In this document: positions 60,593-64,000 of the stretch, piece after piece
Layout of the letters: every line of letters begins with the position of its first letter
Numbering within the stretch: position 1 is the first letter of the stretch
From: Streptomyces sp. CC0208
GTDB lineage: Bacteria; Actinomycetota; Actinomycetes; Streptomycetales; Streptomycetaceae
NCBI RefSeq assembly: GCF_003443735.1
Contig: NZ_CP031969.1
Span: 3,782,001-3,846,000, forward strand
Reading direction: 5' to 3'
DNA length: 64,000 nucleotides
The notes under the pieces: generated by a model
Told to the model about the DNA's origin: nothing
The model's input: the letters and a program-made list of their open reading frames with translations, nothing else
Database searches by the model: none
Made by a program: the position numbers and the translations under genes

Positions 60593-61420
60593 ATGAGCGC
60601 CAGGAAGCCGCCGCGGCCGAAGAACCTCACGTCCATGAAGATGCTGGGCAAACAACTCGGCACCGCGCGCCGCGCCGCGGGCCACACCCAGACCGCCCTC
60701 GCCGACCTCGTCCGCGTCGACGAGGAGACCATCGCGTCCATCGAGCAGGGCAGACGCACGCTGAAACCGGACCTGGCTGCGGTGCTGGACGAAGTCCTGG
60801 AGACCAAGGGGATGTTGGCGGCGGGGGTGGCCAACCTGCCGGACATCGACCAGTTCCCGATGTGGGCCGAGCTGTACATGGAGCATGAGCGGGAGGCCAT
60901 CTCCCTCTCCTGGTACGACAACGCGGTCCTCCCGGGCCTCCTCCAGACCGACCTCTACGTCCGGGCCGTACTCCGCAACCGGGTTCCCGCGTACGACGAG
61001 GACGAGATCGAGACGCGTACGGCGGCCCGCCTGGAACGCCAGGAGATCCTGCACCGCAGGAATCCGCCGACGCTGAGCTTCATCGTGTGGGAGCCGGTGC
61101 TCCACATGCGGATCAGCGGGCAGGACGTTTGGAGGGAGCAGCTGCGACATTTGCGAGCGCTGACTGAACTCCCGTGCGTGTCGCTTCAGTTCCTGCCGCT
61201 GAACAGTCCGTACAACGCCGGACTCAACGGCCCCTTCACCCTCCTCGAAACACCGGACCACCAGCACCTCGCGTACACCGAGTCGCAACGCGGCAGCCAG
61301 TGGGTTTCCGACGCGGATGAGGTATCCAGGCTGGCGCGCAAATATGCGATGCTGCGGACACAGGCCCTGACCACACAGGACTCCAGGGATCTGCTCGACC
61401 GCCTGGTAGGAGAGCAATGA
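60593..61420 (+). CDS. XRE-family regulator with DUF5753 domain
   Basis: A 275-residue protein. N-terminal helix-turn-helix (LGTARRAAGHTQTALADLVR, then VDEETIASIEQGRRTL) and a DUF5753 sensor domain (ISLSWYDNAVLPGLLQTDLY, QLRHLRALTELPCVSLQFLP, GPFTLLETPDHQHLAYTES). ATG at 60593 is set by GGGAGGGAG. It overlaps the DUF397 gene by 4 bp. This WhiJ-like triad is duplicated many times in Streptomyces genomes; DNA-binding regulators act with their DUF397 partners. Confidence 0.92.
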   Translation: MSARKPPRPKNLTSMKMLGKQLGTARRAAGHTQTALADLVRVDEETIASIEQGRRTLKPDLAAVLDEVLETKGMLAAGVANLPDIDQFPMWAELYMEHEREAISLSWYDNAVLPGLLQTDLYVRAVLRNRVPAYDEDEIETRTAARLERQEILHRRNPPTLSFIVWEPVLHMRISGQDVWREQLRHLRALTELPCVSLQFLPLNSPYNAGLNGPFTLLETPDHQHLAYTESQRGSQWVSDADEVSRLARKYAMLRTQALTTQDSRDLLDRLVGEQ

Positions 61421-61593
61421 GCGCCGAAGCACTTCAGTGGTTCAAGTCGACCTACAGCGGCGATGAGGGCGGCCAGTGTGTCGAGGTAGCCGCCTGCCCC
61501 CACACCATCCACATCCGCGACTCCAAGAAGCCCGAGCCCACCCTCCAAGTCACCCCCACCACCTGGACCGCCTTCACCACCGCTCTCAAGTAG
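61417..61593 (+). CDS. DUF397 protein (small partner of the XRE regulator)
   Basis: A 58-residue protein with the DUF397 pattern: LQWFKSTYSGDEGGQCVEVA, then HTIHIRDSKKP and WTAFTTALK. It starts within the stop codon of the XRE gene (ATGA). DUF397 proteins are thought to oppose or modulate their cognate XRE regulators. Confidence 0.93.
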   Translation: MSAEALQWFKSTYSGDEGGQCVEVAACPHTIHIRDSKKPEPTLQVTPTTWTAFTTALK

Positions 61594-61605
61594 TGCCGTC
61601 GGCCA

Positions 61606-61628
61606 TTGTCAGTGGCTCCCCCTACAGT
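61606..61628 (+). promoter_or_regulatory. PafBC-type DNA-damage promoter of the DUF4253 gene
   Basis: TTGTCAGTG (61606-61614), 8 bp, TACAGT (61623-61628): an exact fit to TTGTCRGTG-N8-TANNNT. The ATG follows 7 bp after the -10 box, so the message should be leaderless. GTCAGTG also forms a dyad with CACTGAC at 61629-61635. Confidence 0.82.
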
Positions 61629-61635
61629 CACTGAC

Positions 61636-62460
61636 ATGGCGACTCTTCCCAACCCGCTGCCCACCCTGGCGGCAGACCCGAGCGGCCGTTCGCTCGGACT
61701 CGGGCTCCCCCTCGGGAGACTGATCGACGAGACGAACGACGGCCCCTGGCACGAGCCGTTGCTGTGGCATGCCGAGTACGCCGCGTCCTCCGGCGCCTGG
61801 ACCGCACTGGGCACCCCGGCCGCGCGAGCGGGTCTGCTGCCGGTGCTGATAGAGGCCGGCGGCAGCCAGGGCGGGCCGGACGAGTGGCAGTTGATGCCCG
61901 GGGAGATGTCGTACCCCGGGGACCACGACCCCGAGGAACTGCTCACGGAGTACTGGGCGTACGCGATCGAGGAGCCCGACGACCTCGACGAGATGATCGC
62001 CCCGTACGACGAGACGTGGCCCGGTCTGGCCCCGTCCCCGGAGTCCCTCCCCGCCGACCCCGACACCCGCGCCGCCGAGACCGCCGACGTGCTCCTCGAC
62101 GAGGGCTCGTGGTTCAAGGAGCCCCGTCTCGCCCTGGTCCCGGCCCGCCGCAGCGCGGACATCCCGGCGGCCATCGGCTGGACGGGCCCCCTGAACTACG
62201 AGAACGACGTGGCCCGCCTCTGCGCGGTCCTCCGCTCCTGGGAGGACCGCTTCGGCATACGCGTCATCGCGCTCACCTGCGACCAGTTGGTCCTGTCCGT
62301 GGCCGCCCCGCCCACGACGAAGGACGAGGCGGAGGCCGTCGCCGCCGAACACTTCGCGTTCTGCCCGGACAACATCATCCAGGGGGACCACGAGACGTTG
62401 CGCGAGTACGCCGAGCAAGCGGTACTGGGGCAGCGGATCTGGTCCTTCTGGTGGGACTGA
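61636..62460 (+). CDS. DUF4253-domain protein
   Basis: A 274-residue soluble acidic protein. The C-terminal ~110 residues hold the DUF4253 pattern (ARLCAVLRSWEDRFGIRVIA, AEHFAFCPDNIIQGDHETLR, EYAEQAVLGQRIWSFWWD). The N-terminal half has an acidic stretch (PDDLDEMIAPYDETWPGLAP). DUF4253 has no settled function. ATG at 61636 is chosen because a perfect PafBC promoter puts the transcription start at or next to it; the 10-codon longer version would begin inside the promoter. DNA-damage control is the main functional clue. Confidence 0.85.
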   Translation: MATLPNPLPTLAADPSGRSLGLGLPLGRLIDETNDGPWHEPLLWHAEYAASSGAWTALGTPAARAGLLPVLIEAGGSQGGPDEWQLMPGEMSYPGDHDPEELLTEYWAYAIEEPDDLDEMIAPYDETWPGLAPSPESLPADPDTRAAETADVLLDEGSWFKEPRLALVPARRSADIPAAIGWTGPLNYENDVARLCAVLRSWEDRFGIRVIALTCDQLVLSVAAPPTTKDEAEAVAAEHFAFCPDNIIQGDHETLREYAEQAVLGQRIWSFWWD

Positions 62461-62586
62461 AAGGCAAACCAGAGGTCTCCCATGAGCAAATTCCCTTTCA
62501 ATTCACCCCCTCCCGTCCCGACTCACTGAATCCGTCGCTAAACTCCCTTTTCGTTTGCGGTCCTTAACAGGGGGAGGGCGCTCAGC

Positions 62587-62913
62587 ATGCCGGACGGCTT
62601 TTCCGTGGACCTCGGCGCGCTGCGCAAGGCCGCCTCTGGGATCAGCACCACACTGGACGCGATGGCCACCAAGAAGGTGAGCGACATCGACGTTCCCAAG
62701 GGCGACTTCGGGCACGACGAACTGGCCTCGGCGATCGTCGACTTCACCGACCGGTGGAACATCGGCGTCTCGCACCTGGCCTCCGACGGCTCCGAGGTCT
62801 CCGACCGGCTGAACCGCTGCGTCCAGAACTATGAGGCGGCCGAGGAGCACATCCAGCTCTCCACCAAGGGCATTCTCCAGTCGCCCTCCGGAACAGACCC
62901 GGGGGCGTCCTGA
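62587..62913 (+). CDS. WXG100/ESX-like protein
   Basis: A 108-residue helical hairpin-type protein (FSVDLGALRKAASGISTTLD, ELASAIVDFTDRWNIGVSHL, LNRCVQNYEAAEEHIQLSTK). A W near the turn (DRWNIG) stands in place of the WXG motif. Such proteins are type VII secretion partners. A GGGGGAGGG ribosome site precedes the ATG. The next gene starts inside its stop codon (TGATG), so they are coupled. Confidence 0.8.
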   Translation: MPDGFSVDLGALRKAASGISTTLDAMATKKVSDIDVPKGDFGHDELASAIVDFTDRWNIGVSHLASDGSEVSDRLNRCVQNYEAAEEHIQLSTKGILQSPSGTDPGAS

Positions 62914-64000
62914 TGGCCGAGCTCGGCGAGACGTCGGACCCCCGCGAGCTGGTCCCCGGCAACCCCGACTCCCTGACCACGACCGCACAGGCCCTGCTCG
63001 CCTACGGTGACGTCCTCATCGAGGCCGGCGAAGGACTGGCGAAGATCGACACCGAGGACGGCTGGCGGGGCCCGGCCGGGGACGCCTTCCGGGACCGTTT
63101 CCACGGCCAGCCCGCCCGGTGGACCGAGGCGGGCAACGAGTTCCACACCGCCGCGAACGCCCTCTACGACTACCTTCACACCCTGCGCGCGGCCCAGCAG
63201 CGCGCCGCCGACGCCATATCCCGGTACGCGCGCGGCGAAGCGGCCACCACCAACGCCAAGAACGCCCACGACCGGCAGGTCACCGAGGCGCGCGGAAAAG
63301 GGGACACCACCGAGATCCCGTTCAACGATCCCGGTGAAGCGGACCGTGCCGCCGCCCGCGCGGACCTCGACACCGCTCGCGGCAATGTGAACACCGCCGG
63401 ACACACCGCGGCCGCGCTGGTGCGGAAGGCCACCGAGTCCGCCCCGGAGCGCCCGGGATTCTGGTCCAAGGTCGGTGACGTCCTCGGCGACGTGGGCGAG
63501 GGCCTGCTGAACGGCGGCAAGACCGTCGTCAACGACCTCGCCTCCTTCGGCAACGCCATGGTCCAGCACCCCGGCGACAGCGCGGCGATGCTCGGCGGCA
63601 TGCTCCTGGCCGGCGTCAGCGCCGGCGGCGAAGGGCTCGGCGTCGCGCTGGACGCCACTGGGGTCGGTGCCATCGCCGGTGTGCCCCTCAACGTGGTCTC
63701 CGCCGCCGGGATCACCGCGGGCGTCGGCCTGGCGGGCGCCGGCGCCGTGGACCTCGCCCAGCACGCCACCAGCGACTCCCAGGTCGAACCCCTGCGCATG
63801 AACAGCGAGGGCTCCGGCACCGGCGGCTCCACCCAGCAGCCGGCCTCCGATCTGATCAAGAACGGGCAGCAGTACAAGGGCACCGGCGGGCGCGCGGGAA
63901 ACAACCTGCCGGTGGAGAACGGCCCGAAGGACGGCACCCTCTACAAGACGGACCCGCAGACCGGAAAAGTCACCAACTACACGACCTACGACTCCGAGGG
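62913..64000 (+). CDS. Putative T7SS-secreted polymorphic toxin, N-terminal 362 residues
   Basis: The frame is open to the window end, so the C-terminus is missing. The N-terminal part is an ESX/WXG-like helical domain (TAQALLAYGDVLIEAGEGLA, DGWRGPAGDAFRDRFHGQPA with WRG in the turn). An Ala/Arg/Asp-rich coiled region and a glycine-rich hydrophobic stretch (LGGMLLAGVSAGGEGLGVAL) follow. The last visible part (NGQQYKGTGGRAGNNLPVEN) looks like the start of a polymorphic toxin type 24 domain. An immunity gene would be expected just downstream, outside the window. Confidence 0.78.
   Translation, partial: MAELGETSDPRELVPGNPDSLTTTAQALLAYGDVLIEAGEGLAKIDTEDGWRGPAGDAFRDRFHGQPARWTEAGNEFHTAANALYDYLHTLRAAQQRAADAISRYARGEAATTNAKNAHDRQVTEARGKGDTTEIPFNDPGEADRAAARADLDTARGNVNTAGHTAAALVRKATESAPERPGFWSKVGDVLGDVGEGLLNGGKTVVNDLASFGNAMVQHPGDSAAMLGGMLLAGVSAGGEGLGVALDATGVGAIAGVPLNVVSAAGITAGVGLAGAGAVDLAQHATSDSQVEPLRMNSEGSGTGGSTQQPASDLIKNGQQYKGTGGRAGNNLPVENGPKDGTLYKTDPQTGKVTNYTTYDSE

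Overview
The window is chromosomal DNA from a Streptomyces or a very close relative. It is G+C rich, and third codon positions in genes are mostly G or C. Starts are often GTG behind purine-rich AGGAG-type sites, and gene pairs often couple through ATGA overlaps. The families present are typical of the genus: DUF397, DUF5753, DUF3558, DUF2637, CU044_5270, HdeD/DUF308, class I lysyl-tRNA synthetase, and the hemL/cytochrome c maturation cluster. I found no rRNA or tRNA gene, no complete insertion sequence and no CRISPR array.

Layout. (1) 1-8320: a conserved core block on the minus strand, hemL, histidine phosphatase, a deacetylase-like lipoprotein, then resA/tlpA, ccdA, resB and ccsB for cytochrome c assembly outside the membrane. 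(2) 8834-11803: a conserved hypothetical gene whose last 56 bp are repeated 2.5 kb downstream. A TetR/MFS efflux cassette with a perfect 33-bp palindromic operator lies between the two copies. (3) 11945-19704: a general-stress-like group: CMD protein, MFS exporter, GH15 enzyme, small protein, HdeD-like, SHOCT and DUF7144-like membrane proteins, and a diacylglycerol-kinase-like enzyme. Three of these genes have the same 17-bp inverted repeat about 80 bp before the start codon. (4) 19821-34196: two sugar-uptake units. One is a GH1 beta-glucosidase with a CUT1 ABC transporter and a divergent ROK repressor. The other is a fructan/fructose regulon: secreted GH32 enzyme, PfkB kinase, CUT2 ABC transporter and LacI repressor, with matching paired operators at two promoters.

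(5) 34201-46889: ECF sigma factor with a CU044_5270 membrane protein, MHS transporter with a secreted hydrolase, PaaX regulator, OmpR-type two-component system, flavin reductase with LLM oxidoreductase, DoxX, a quinone-oxidoreductase/HxlR divergent pair and YnfA. (6) 46900-51648: SnoaL-like protein, SDR, a tiny membrane protein, RtcB and two DUF3558 lipoproteins. (7) 51741-60021: class I lysS and argS, flanked by a DUF2637 membrane protein and a soluble Ser/Thr kinase. These two otherwise unrelated proteins end in the same 62-residue module (43 of 62 identical). The kinase lies just downstream of a Sll1717-type P-loop ATPase whose promoter matches the PafBC (RecA-independent DNA-damage) motif exactly. 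(8) 60078-64000: the Streptomyces triad of HATPase, XRE/DUF5753 and DUF397, then a leaderless DUF4253 gene with a second exact PafBC motif, and the start of a WXG100 plus polymorphic-toxin (type VII secretion) pair cut by the window edge.

Most notable: the DNA-damage-linked ATPase-kinase unit together with the tail module shared by the kinase and the DUF2637 protein, and the unexplained 17-bp motif of the stress group. Function assignments rest on motifs read by eye; no database search was run.
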